From: Candidatus Binatia bacterium | GTDB taxonomy: Bacteria; Desulfobacterota_B; Binatia; UBA9968; JAJDTQ01 | Reading direction: 5' to 3' | Assembly: GCA_022827045.1 (NCBI GenBank) | Contig: JAJDTQ010000020.1 | Span: 1 to 11,491 of the forward strand | Length of the DNA stretch: 11,491 nt | Part shown: in pieces, positions 5,800 through 11,491 of the stretch | How positions within the stretch are numbered: the first letter of the stretch is position 1 | How the letters are laid out: each line of letters starts with the position of its first letter | Notes under the pieces: generated by a model | The model's input: the letters and a program-made list of their open reading frames with translations, nothing else | What the model was told of the DNA's origin: nothing | Database searches by the model: none | Translations under genes and position numbers: made by a program

Positions 5800-5832
5800 T
5801 TTTAGTACTGCCAAGCCGGCAGTATCCTAAAA
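5800..5832. other. Long inverted repeat / hairpin in gap after CoiA-like gene
   Basis: TTTTAG-TACTGCC (5800-5812) pairs with GGCAGTA and CTAAAA (5818-5824 and 5827-5832). This makes a 13-base-pair stem with a 2-base bulge and a 5-base loop (AAGCC). It lies about 115 bases downstream of the CoiA-like stop. Neither strand has a T-run directly after the main stem, so it is not a textbook terminator. A bidirectional terminator, protein-binding site or recombination site are alternatives. Confidence 0.45.
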
Positions 5833-5945
5833 GGGGTGAACCCTGTCAATCCCATTGTCCAACAGGCAATCTTGAAGCCTCGGGGCATGCCTATCCTTCC
5901 TCGACTTGTCACTGATCCTGTTTTGTGGCAAAATAGAATCGAGCG

Positions 5946-6986
5946 CTACTGCATCGAATAGACGCCCCATCCATCCATGTAGTCGTCGTGTTGCCGGATC
6001 GCGGCCTGCCAGTTCTCGTCCATGCGGATCTGGAATTCGCATACCGTTTCCACGTCATACCAAGCGTGGTGTTCGTAGAATTCGCCTATCAGTGCACCGC
6101 AGTGGGCACACCCGTTGCTTAGGTAGGACCTCTTCTGCGTGTTGCTGTATCGACGCTTGATGCTGCCGATTTCGCGACCGTGAGGAATTCGGCCGCGGAT
6201 CCTCTCGAACAGGCCAAGATGCGCGTCCAGATCCGGCACGGTAAACCGGTACTTGTCCGGTCCCACGTCAATGACTATTCCGGTGATGATCCGAGTCTCG
6301 GCGCCGCAGCGATAGCAGGGCAACGGGCCAGCCTCGACCGATATAGCGGCGTTACACCCAAGAGGAAGCCCGAAGCGGAACCGTTTGTTGAATACCGCGT
6401 CGAAGAACTCTTGCACCGGGAGGCTTTGCTCGCCCGACCCCGTCGGAATGAAGGCAACGAAGCCTTCATCCGGGTTGCCCCCGACGCGGATCGCTGGGAG
6501 GTCGTGAGAGACAGGAAAGTCTCTGTGGCGGAAGAGCCAGAGACACCGTACCCCCGCCTCCGCGTACCGCGCCTGTCGGCGGAGTGTCTCCTCGTTAGTC
6601 TGAGACGACCATTGAATTTCGATCGCCACCCGGCTCCTGGCCTTTTGCGCGAGCACATCGGCTCTCCACTGCTCACCCTTGGCCGTTGTCCCGGCAACCT
6701 CTGTCTCGGCGTCCCAACCATACGTTCGGGCAGCGTCCACGGCAATCCGCTTCAAGCGGAGATGGGCTTCTGTCTCCGGAGCGGTCGCGCACTGGCCAAC
6801 GCTCTTGTGGGCAAAGAACGGTGTCCCGCGGCGAGATCTCTTGAGCGTCACCTGCGCTTGGCAACACGGCATTCTCAAATGACGGGCGCTTCTGTTCTCC
6901 CGTTGCAGGGCGCGCCACTGTTCAGGCGACAGGTCAAAGGCCAACACACTCCGGTTGGCGGAGGGATCGAAGCATCGAAGGGGCAT
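5946..6986 (-). CDS. CoiA-like competence nuclease family protein
   Basis: The protein has 346 residues. In Gram-positive bacteria CoiA is needed for recombination of incoming DNA during competence; related proteins are widespread but largely uncharacterised. The N-terminal part shows the family pattern: a paired cysteine (41-42), FFAHK (57-61), C66 and a TEAHLRLK segment (72-79). The nuclease-like core follows, with E94/E96 (DAETEV), D110 (WRADVL) and the E-x-Q motif AIEIQWS (E123, Q125), consistent with a PD-(D/E)XK fold. YAEAGVRCLWLFR is also typical. The C-terminal half carries two CxxC pairs (C224/C227 and C293/C296), probably a zinc site. The ATG at 6986 has only a weak AAGAGAG upstream. 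It is on the same strand as, and downstream of, the TA pair. A role in processing transferred DNA is an inference. Confidence 0.8.
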   Translation of the reverse strand: MPLRCFDPSANRSVLAFDLSPEQWRALQRENRSARHLRMPCCQAQVTLKRSRRGTPFFAHKSVGQCATAPETEAHLRLKRIAVDAARTYGWDAETEVAGTTAKGEQWRADVLAQKARSRVAIEIQWSSQTNEETLRRQARYAEAGVRCLWLFRHRDFPVSHDLPAIRVGGNPDEGFVAFIPTGSGEQSLPVQEFFDAVFNKRFRFGLPLGCNAAISVEAGPLPCYRCGAETRIITGIVIDVGPDKYRFTVPDLDAHLGLFERIRGRIPHGREIGSIKRRYSNTQKRSYLSNGCAHCGALIGEFYEHHAWYDVETVCEFQIRMDENWQAAIRQHDDYMDGWGVYSMQ

Positions 6987-7106
6987 CTCGGTTGTTGCTC
7001 TCTTTCAGCCGACGACAAAGGCGCGTATCCTGGTGGTTAGACGCGCGGCGCCTCTTTGGTCCGATCGCGACGGAACCTGGATTCTGTTCTACCCGACCAC
7101 TACGTT

Positions 7107-7262
7107 CTATTCGGCGAAATCCCCAGGAACAAACGCCGCGGCCATTTTGACAGTCTCCCGCTTCAAGGCTTCGCGCAAGAGGCCGTGTTTTGCGTGTTCG
7201 TTGGATTCCCCCTGTTCACACAAGCGCTCGTCCTCACGGCTAGTCTCGGGAAGCCCCGGCAC
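7107..7262 (-). CDS. Possible 51-residue charged protein downstream of antitoxin
   Basis: A GTG at 7262 lies 4 bases after the antitoxin stop and opens a 51-codon frame ending in TAG at 7107. The product is hydrophilic and helix-prone (SNEHAKHGLLREALKRETVK), ending AAAFVPGDFAE. Its position would make it a third gene of the TA operon. There is no clear ribosome binding site, so translation would depend on re-initiation after the antitoxin stop. It could equally be a gene fragment or chance. No family was recognised. The remaining 120 bases before the CoiA-like gene show no other coding signal. Confidence 0.3.
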   Translation of the reverse strand: MPGLPETSREDERLCEQGESNEHAKHGLLREALKRETVKMAAAFVPGDFAE

Positions 7263-7266
7263 CGCG

Positions 7267-7545
7267 TCACACCGGATCGAAGCTGATCCGGAGCCTGGTG
7301 CCCGTGGCGCGGGCGATCCTCTCCAGGGTACGAGTGGACGGATGGATGCGGCCGCTCTCCAGGCGGGCCACGACCGATTGCGACGTCTCCATGCGTTGGG
7401 CCAACTCGGCCTGGGTCAGCGCGGCACGCGTGCGGGCCTCGATCAGCATGCGCGCCAACGCGAATTCCGGCTCCAGACGATCATGAGCTTCCCGATACTC
7501 CGGCTCCTTGCTCCATTCCCGGTGCAACTCCGATACCCTGGTCAT
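7267..7545 (-). CDS. higA: HigA-like antitoxin, XRE-type helix-turn-helix
   Basis: The antitoxin has 92 residues. It would bind and neutralise the upstream-encoded toxin and repress the operon promoter. Residues about 33-86 form an XRE (Cro/C1) helix-turn-helix: LIEARTRAALTQAELAQRM, then SQSVVARLESGRIHPSTRTL and ERIARATG. The end (RLRISFDPV) is typical of HigA-type antitoxins. The ATG at 7545 overlaps the toxin stop in an ATGA arrangement, and AGGGGG lies about 8 bases upstream inside the toxin gene, so the two are translationally coupled. The toxin-first order is the HigBA order. Which operator it binds is inferred from the palindrome at 7881-7898. Confidence 0.88.
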   Translation of the reverse strand: MTRVSELHREWSKEPEYREAHDRLEPEFALARMLIEARTRAALTQAELAQRMETSQSVVARLESGRIHPSTRTLERIARATGTRLRISFDPV

Positions 7546-7868
7546 GACGATATCCCCCTGGCGCGCCTGAGCGCCAACGCAATCTCCCGTTTCGGTGTCC
7601 GCCGCGTCTTCTTGAGGAACGCGCGCACGACGACCACCCGCCTGTCCCTGGCGGTGACATAGAGCGCCCGCGATGTGCCCTCACGGCCGCTCATGCGCAT
7701 TTCCCAGAGCGGGCCGGCAAGGTGCCTGACATGGGGCGCGCCCATGCGTTCGAGACCGACGGCGGCCATCAACTCACAGATGCGGGAGAAGCGTGCGCGC
7801 ATATCGTGCGGCAACGCGCCCAACTCCGCGTCCACGGTTTCGTTGAGGGTCTCGACGGTCCAGGTCAT
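7542..7868 (-). CDS. higB: HigB/RelE-type toxin (Gp49-like family)
   Basis: The toxin has 108 residues. Family members are ribosome-associated mRNA endonucleases of the RelE/ParE superfamily. The sequence shows LRHLAGPLWEMRMSG-type spacing (HVRHLAGPLWEMRM), then RALYVTARDRRVVVVRAF and the hallmark FLKKTRRTPKREIALALRRA near the C-terminus, with the basic residues expected for RNA binding. I chose the ATG at 7868 because the product then has normal length and begins with TWTVETLNETVDAEL; longer frames upstream run through the operator and look non-coding. The GGAG before the ATG is very close (1-2 bases), so initiation may be weak. It is divergent from the relaxase, consistent with a stability module on a mobile element. 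Confidence 0.88.
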   Translation of the reverse strand: MTWTVETLNETVDAELGALPHDMRARFSRICELMAAVGLERMGAPHVRHLAGPLWEMRMSGREGTSRALYVTARDRRVVVVRAFLKKTRRTPKREIALALRRARGISS

Positions 7869-7880
7869 GCTCCATGAGCG

Positions 7881-7898
7881 TATCGCAAATTTGCTATG
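7881..7898. promoter_or_regulatory. Palindromic operator candidate upstream of toxin gene
   Basis: TATCGCAAATTTGCTATG contains the perfect palindrome GCAAATTTGC (7885-7894); the arms extend to 8 bases each with one mismatch. It lies 13 bases before the toxin start, the usual place for autoregulation by a HigA-type antitoxin or complex. It is an AT-rich spot in GC-rich DNA, so it may overlap the promoter. Confidence 0.5.
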
Positions 7899-7939
7899 CG
7901 CGCCACACTCACTGGGATTGACCTTTCGCCACCGGATCG

Positions 7940-7958
7940 CCGGACTGGCCGCGTCCGG
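7940..7958. other. Small hairpin between toxin and relaxase genes
   Basis: A perfect 6-base dyad CCGGAC / GTCCGG (7940-7945 and 7953-7958) with a 7-base loop lies in the divergent gap. It has no T-run. It may belong to an oriT or control region; a chance dyad is possible in GC-rich DNA. Confidence 0.3.
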
Positions 7959-8013
7959 GCACACGACAATCGCCGCCATGCAACGACAGGGCTGAGAACC
8001 GGCCCGTCGCTGC

Positions 8014-8076
8014 CTTGTTCCTGGCCGGGAAAGTGCTATTCGGACTCCATGGACATGCACGAACGGCAGGAACAAG
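8014..8076. promoter_or_regulatory. 10-base inverted repeat before relaxase, oriT or control-site candidate
   Basis: CTTGTTCCTG (8014-8023) and CAGGAACAAG (8067-8076) are perfect inverted copies separated by 43 bases, ending 19 bases before the chosen relaxase start. MobF relaxases often act at an oriT next to their own gene, and inverted repeats flank nic sites. Alternatively the pair could be an operator or an mRNA structure controlling relaxase translation. I could not identify a known nic sequence. Confidence 0.4.
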
Positions 8077-8095
8077 AGCCCTGCGAGAGGCCGGG

Positions 8096-11000
8096 ATGGT
8101 AGCCTCCATCGGCGTCATCGCGTCTCCGTCCCAGGGTGTCGCGTACTATGAGAAGGACGGCTACTACGCCCGGAACGATCCCGTGCACAGGGAGGCGAGC
8201 GCCTGGGCCGGCAAAGGGGCCGAGGCGCTGGGACTCTTTGGTCCGGTCGAACCCGATACCTTCCAGAGCGTGCTCGAAGGCAAGGTTCCGGGCGGCCCGC
8301 ACCTTGGCAAGCGGGACAAGGACGGAGAGATCCACCACCGTCCGGGGCGGGACGTGACGCTGTCGGCGCCCAAGTCGGTGTCTCTCATGGCGCTCGTGGG
8401 CGGAGACGACCGGATCGCCGCCGTCCACGACAGGGCCGTGACACGAACCCTTTCCTGGATCGAGCGGAACGCCGTCGAGACCCGGATGCAGGACAAGTCG
8501 AGCGGGGCGATGGTCCACGCGGGCGGCCAGAAGATGGTGGCCGCGACCTTCCGTCACGACACTTCCCGCAACCTCGACCCGCAACTCCACACCCATGCGG
8601 TAGTGGCGAACATGGTCCAGGGCGACGATTCCAAATGGAGAACGATGGTCAACGACGGGCTTTACCGGAACAAGATGGCGATCGGAGCGGTGTACCGGGC
8701 CGAGCTTGCCCGGGGACTCAAGGACCTGGGGTACGGGATCAAGAAGACGCATCCGGACGGCAGGTTCGAGATCGCGGGTGTGTCGCGGGAGGTGGTGGAG
8801 GGCTTCTCGACACGGCGGGCGGAGATCGAGGCGGCGATGCTGGCGCGGAATGAAGGGAAGCCGCTGGAGAACCCGAAGCTGGCGGACCGCGCGGCGTTGA
8901 TGACTCGTGCACGGAAACGGGAGGTGGACAAGAAGGAACTCCGGCGGTCGTGGGAGCGCCAGGCGGGAGAGCTGGGGTTTTCGCCCGACAGGGTGCGGGC
9001 GAAGGCAATGCGGGCCGGGCGGGAACGCCCCATGCCGGACCTGTTCACGGACCGGGGACAGCCCGCGGCGGAGGCCGCAAGCTGGGCGGTGGAGCACCTT
9101 TCGGAACGCCGGGCGGTGTTCGGCCACGGGGATCTTCTTGCGGCGGCGCTGGCCCGGGAACCGGGGGCGGTGACGGCGGAGGCGGCGGAACGGGCCGTCT
9201 CGGAGCTCGAGCGCGAGGGCGGACTTCACGCGGCCGGGGGTCTCGACCGCGGCAGTCACTGGACCACGGACGCGGCAATGGCGCGGGAGTCCGAGGCCAT
9301 TGCGCTGATGCACGCCGGCCAGGGATCGGGAAGACCCATCATGCGGGGCTGGATAGCGGAGACGAAGCTCCACGGAGGGCGGCTCAACGAGGGACAGAAG
9401 GAAGCGGTCAAGATGGTGCTGGCGTCGAAAGACCGCGTGGTGGGAGTGCAGGGCTACGCGGGGACGGGCAAGACGACGATGCTGAAGCGCCTGCGGACGC
9501 TGGCGGAGAGCCGGGACTACCGGACGGTGGGCCTTGCGCCTTCGGCCTCGGCGGCGCGCACCCTTGAGCAGGAGTCCGGGATCGGGTCGGAGACGCTGCA
9601 TCGGTTCCTGGCTCGCCATACAGGCGTCATCGAGGGCCGGGGCACGGTGAAGGGTCTTCGCCAGCTACGCAGCCGATTTGCAAGGATCATCCTGGTGGTG
9701 GACGAGAGTTCGCTCGCGTCGAGCGAGCAGATGCGGGGTCTTCTCAAGGCCGCGGCCTCGCTCCGGGTGCCTCGGGTGGTGCTGGTGGGAGACGAGAAGC
9801 AGCTCGGAGCGGTGGAGGCGGGGAAGCCCTTCGAGCAACTCGGGCGGGCCGGGTTGGAGACCGCGGTGATGGACGAGATCTTGCGGCAGCGGGACAAGGA
9901 TCTCAAGGAAGCGGTGCGGGCGGGTCTGGCGGGCGATGTCAGGACCGCGTTCGAGAAACTCGGGGACCGGGTGGCGCAGGTCGAGAGGGAGGATATCGGC
10001 GCGGAGGCGGCGAAGCAATGGCTCTCGCTTTCTGCCGAAGATCGTTCGAAAACCGGGCTGATCGCGCCGACTCGGGCGCTGCGGGACGAGATCAACGAGA
10101 CGATCCGGGCGCAACTGATCGCGGAAGGCGCGGTCTCGGGTCCCGCCCGCAAGGGCGTGAAGCTGGTCTCGCGCGGGCTGACCCGGGCGGAGATGGCCCG
10201 GGCCTCGAACTACTCGGCCGGAGACACGGTGATCTTCAACCGGCAGTACAAGACTCTCGGGGTTGAGAAGGGCGACGAGCGCCAGGTCGCGCGGGTGGAG
10301 TACGAGCGCAACACGGTCTGGCTCGATGGCGGTGGACGGGATCCTGTGGCTTGGCGGCCGTACCGGATCGCCGCCGCCAAGGGCGGCGTCGAGGTCTACC
10401 GGAGCGAGGAGATGGAACTCCGGACGGGCGACCGGGTGCGGTGGACGCGCAACGATCCCGGCTCGGAACTCGTGAACGGGGAAGCGGCGGTGGTGGAGTC
10501 CATCGAAAAGGAGGGAGTCCGGTTCCGCCTGGAGAACGGAAAGGCCGCCGGATTGGCCGAGGGCGACCCCCAACTCCGCCACCTGGACCGGGCGTGGGCG
10601 TCCACGGTTCACTCTTTTCAGGGCAGGACGGTGGACGGAATCGTTGCGGCGATGCCCACGGGGAACCCGGAACTGACGAGCCAGAGGGCATTCTACGTGG
10701 CGGTCAGCCGGGCCCGGGACCGGGCCGAGCTGGTGACGGACGACGCCTGGAAGCTCTCGGACCAACTGGAGAGAGCGACCGGAGAGCGGGTCTCGGCGCT
10801 CGACGGAGTTGCAATGCAGGCCGCGCACGAGGCCGTGTTGGGCCTCGAACCGCCCGAAGACCGGGACGCCGGCCACGCGGACCGCATCGATCGCGAGCAC
10901 GAAACCGGGCTTCAGCCGGACGCAGGACACGGGCGCGGGCATCAACCGTGGCATGAACTCGACCGGGACGACGATCGGAAATCGCCTGCAAGGAGCGCCG

Positions 11001-11149
11001 GACGGGACGCGGACGGTCTCGAATCCCGGGAGACGGAACGGGAAATCGAACCCGAGGAGGACCGCTCGCGCGGGCCGGAACGCGATCCCGTCCAGGAAAC
11101 GGCCATTGAGCCGGAAGTAAAGTCGGTCGACATGGACCTCGAACTGTAG
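8096..11149 (+). CDS. MobF-family conjugative relaxase/helicase (TraI/TrwC type)
   Basis: The protein has 1017 residues. It nicks one strand at oriT, stays bound to the 5' end through a tyrosine and unwinds the DNA for transfer. I chose the ATG at 8096: GAGAGG lies 5 bases upstream, and the family N-terminus follows directly (GVAYYEKDGYYARND with candidate catalytic tyrosines, then AWAGKGAEALGLFG). Histidines H154, H165 and H167 (FRHDTSRNLDPQLHTHAVV) form the HUH metal site with the same spacing as F TraI. The helicase half has Walker A GYAGTGKTT (453-461), Walker B VVDES (D536, E537), then TVHSFQGRTVD (from 837) and FYVAVSRARDRAEL (from 866). The last ~120 residues are a charged, low-complexity tail. 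The frame is intact and the length typical. No accessory transfer genes are visible in the window. Confidence 0.95.
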   Translation: MVASIGVIASPSQGVAYYEKDGYYARNDPVHREASAWAGKGAEALGLFGPVEPDTFQSVLEGKVPGGPHLGKRDKDGEIHHRPGRDVTLSAPKSVSLMALVGGDDRIAAVHDRAVTRTLSWIERNAVETRMQDKSSGAMVHAGGQKMVAATFRHDTSRNLDPQLHTHAVVANMVQGDDSKWRTMVNDGLYRNKMAIGAVYRAELARGLKDLGYGIKKTHPDGRFEIAGVSREVVEGFSTRRAEIEAAMLARNEGKPLENPKLADRAALMTRARKREVDKKELRRSWERQAGELGFSPDRVRAKAMRAGRERPMPDLFTDRGQPAAEAASWAVEHLSERRAVFGHGDLLAAALAREPGAVTAEAAERAVSELEREGGLHAAGGLDRGSHWTTDAAMARESEAIALMHAGQGSGRPIMRGWIAETKLHGGRLNEGQKEAVKMVLASKDRVVGVQGYAGTGKTTMLKRLRTLAESRDYRTVGLAPSASAARTLEQESGIGSETLHRFLARHTGVIEGRGTVKGLRQLRSRFARIILVVDESSLASSEQMRGLLKAAASLRVPRVVLVGDEKQLGAVEAGKPFEQLGRAGLETAVMDEILRQRDKDLKEAVRAGLAGDVRTAFEKLGDRVAQVEREDIGAEAAKQWLSLSAEDRSKTGLIAPTRALRDEINETIRAQLIAEGAVSGPARKGVKLVSRGLTRAEMARASNYSAGDTVIFNRQYKTLGVEKGDERQVARVEYERNTVWLDGGGRDPVAWRPYRIAAAKGGVEVYRSEEMELRTGDRVRWTRNDPGSELVNGEAAVVESIEKEGVRFRLENGKAAGLAEGDPQLRHLDRAWASTVHSFQGRTVDGIVAAMPTGNPELTSQRAFYVAVSRARDRAELVTDDAWKLSDQLERATGERVSALDGVAMQAAHEAVLGLEPPEDRDAGHADRIDREHETGLQPDAGHGRGHQPWHELDRDDDRKSPARSAGRDADGLESRETEREIEPEEDRSRGPERDPVQETAIEPEVKSVDMDLEL

Positions 11150-11165
11150 AAACCTTCCCTCCTTG

Positions 11166-11192
11166 CGGCCGGCCCGGGCCCGTCGCCGGCCG
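11166..11192 (+). terminator. GC-rich stem-loop after relaxase stop
   Basis: CGGCCGG (11166-11172) and CCGGCCG (11186-11192) form a 7-base stem, and the spacer is itself self-complementary (CCCGGGCCCG). It starts 17 bases after the relaxase stop. No T-run follows, so intrinsic termination is uncertain. Confidence 0.35.
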
Positions 11193-11319
11193 GAGAAACC
11201 CATCGCCGGATCGATCTGGAAACGCGGTATTGCCACCGGAACGGCTTGGGGGATTCCACCCCCGCCCCGCCGCCTTTCATTCCCGTGCGCACCCTGTCGT
11301 TGGTCTGCCCGGTTGGGTT

Positions 11320-11358
11320 CTCCAGGGAACCGCGGCCCCGGCGGCCGATTCCCTGGAG
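11320..11358. repeat. Perfect 10-base inverted repeat with inner stem
   Basis: CTCCAGGGAA (11320-11329) and TTCCCTGGAG (11349-11358) are perfect inverted copies. The 19-base spacer contains a further CGGCC/GGCCG pair, so a long cruciform or hairpin is possible. It lies about 170 bases downstream of the relaxase. It could be a terminator, a repeat-element unit or a protein-binding site. Confidence 0.5.
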
Positions 11359-11491
11359 CGGGGACCCCCGCGACGCGGCGGCTTAGTCGCGAAAGTAACC
11401 AGAGCTTGCACCCGGGGCGGTGATGCGGTGAAGTGACGGTGGCCGGGGCAGTCGAGGCCCGCCGATTCACTGGCGTGCCCATGCACCCGTT

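Larger units (their letters stand above)
11150..11491. other. Non-coding tail of window
   Basis: About 340 very GC-rich bases follow the relaxase. Open frames here are proline/arginine-rich shadows without ribosome binding sites. Two inverted repeats are present (listed separately). A new gene might begin near the window end, but there is too little sequence to say. Confidence 0.4.

Noticed and set aside
6180..7040. 286-codon + strand frame opposite the CoiA-like gene
   Set aside because: The minus-strand frame carries CoiA-family motifs; the + frame has none and continues into non-coding DNA.
8036..9619. 527-codon open frame on the minus strand opposite the relaxase
   Set aside because: It is fully antisense to a clear MobF relaxase, has arginine/proline/histidine-rich shadow composition, no motif and no ribosome binding site. 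GC-rich genes routinely create such frames.
9665..11482. 605-codon open frame on the minus strand opposite the relaxase helicase half
   Set aside because: Same reason: a shadow of the helicase coding sequence with biased composition and no recognisable domain.
1..11491. CRISPR array or tandem repeat array
   Set aside because: No regularly spaced direct repeats were seen anywhere in the window.

Overview
The window looks like accessory DNA from a GC-rich Gram-negative bacterium, probably a proteobacterium. This rests on the high GC of the long genes, GGAGG-type ribosome binding sites, a MobF (TraI/TrwC-type) relaxase, a HigBA-type toxin-antitoxin pair, and IS21, IS5 and ISAzo13 elements or remnants. 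I cannot name the species from the sequence alone.

Layout, left to right. Positions 1-618 hold the 3' end of an unrecognised GC-rich gene that enters from outside the window. Positions about 840-2040 form a visibly more AT-rich patch on the + strand: an open frame without a normal start codon (870-1097), a three-helix membrane protein (1063-1728) and a small secreted cysteine-containing protein (1679-2032), with overlapping reading frames. From about 2480 to 5720 the window is a graveyard of mobile elements and broken genes: a 3'-terminal remnant of an IS21-family element with frameshifted istB (2484-3055), a decayed sensor histidine kinase (3394-3796), a short tRNA- or tmRNA-like 3' end (about 3795-3824), one apparently intact IS5-family element (3915-5208), and a scrap of an ISAzo13 transposase (5524-5718). 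The IS5 element sits inside a small secreted-protein gene. Removing the element and one CTAG copy rejoins a 98-codon reading frame exactly.

Positions about 5946-7868 hold minus-strand genes: a CoiA-like nuclease with zinc-binding-type cysteines (5946-6986), a possible 51-residue ORF, and a toxin-first HigB/HigA pair whose genes overlap by 4 bases. A palindromic operator candidate lies just before the toxin. A 1017-residue conjugative relaxase/helicase (8096-11149) is transcribed divergently. The 227-base gap between toxin and relaxase contains several dyad symmetries, including a perfect 10-base inverted repeat, and is the best oriT candidate in the window. The last 340 bases have no supported gene but contain strong inverted repeats.

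Inference: the right half is part of a conjugative plasmid or an integrative/mobilisable element. The relaxase nicks and unwinds the transferring strand, the TA pair would stabilise the element, and the CoiA-like nuclease may act on DNA during uptake or recombination. The left half is a decaying boundary or insertion hot spot. The most unusual items are the in-silico-reversible IS5 insertion, the histidine kinase relic, the AT-rich cassette of small exported or membrane proteins, and the dyad-rich gap next to the relaxase. I did not see an unmistakably new biological system.
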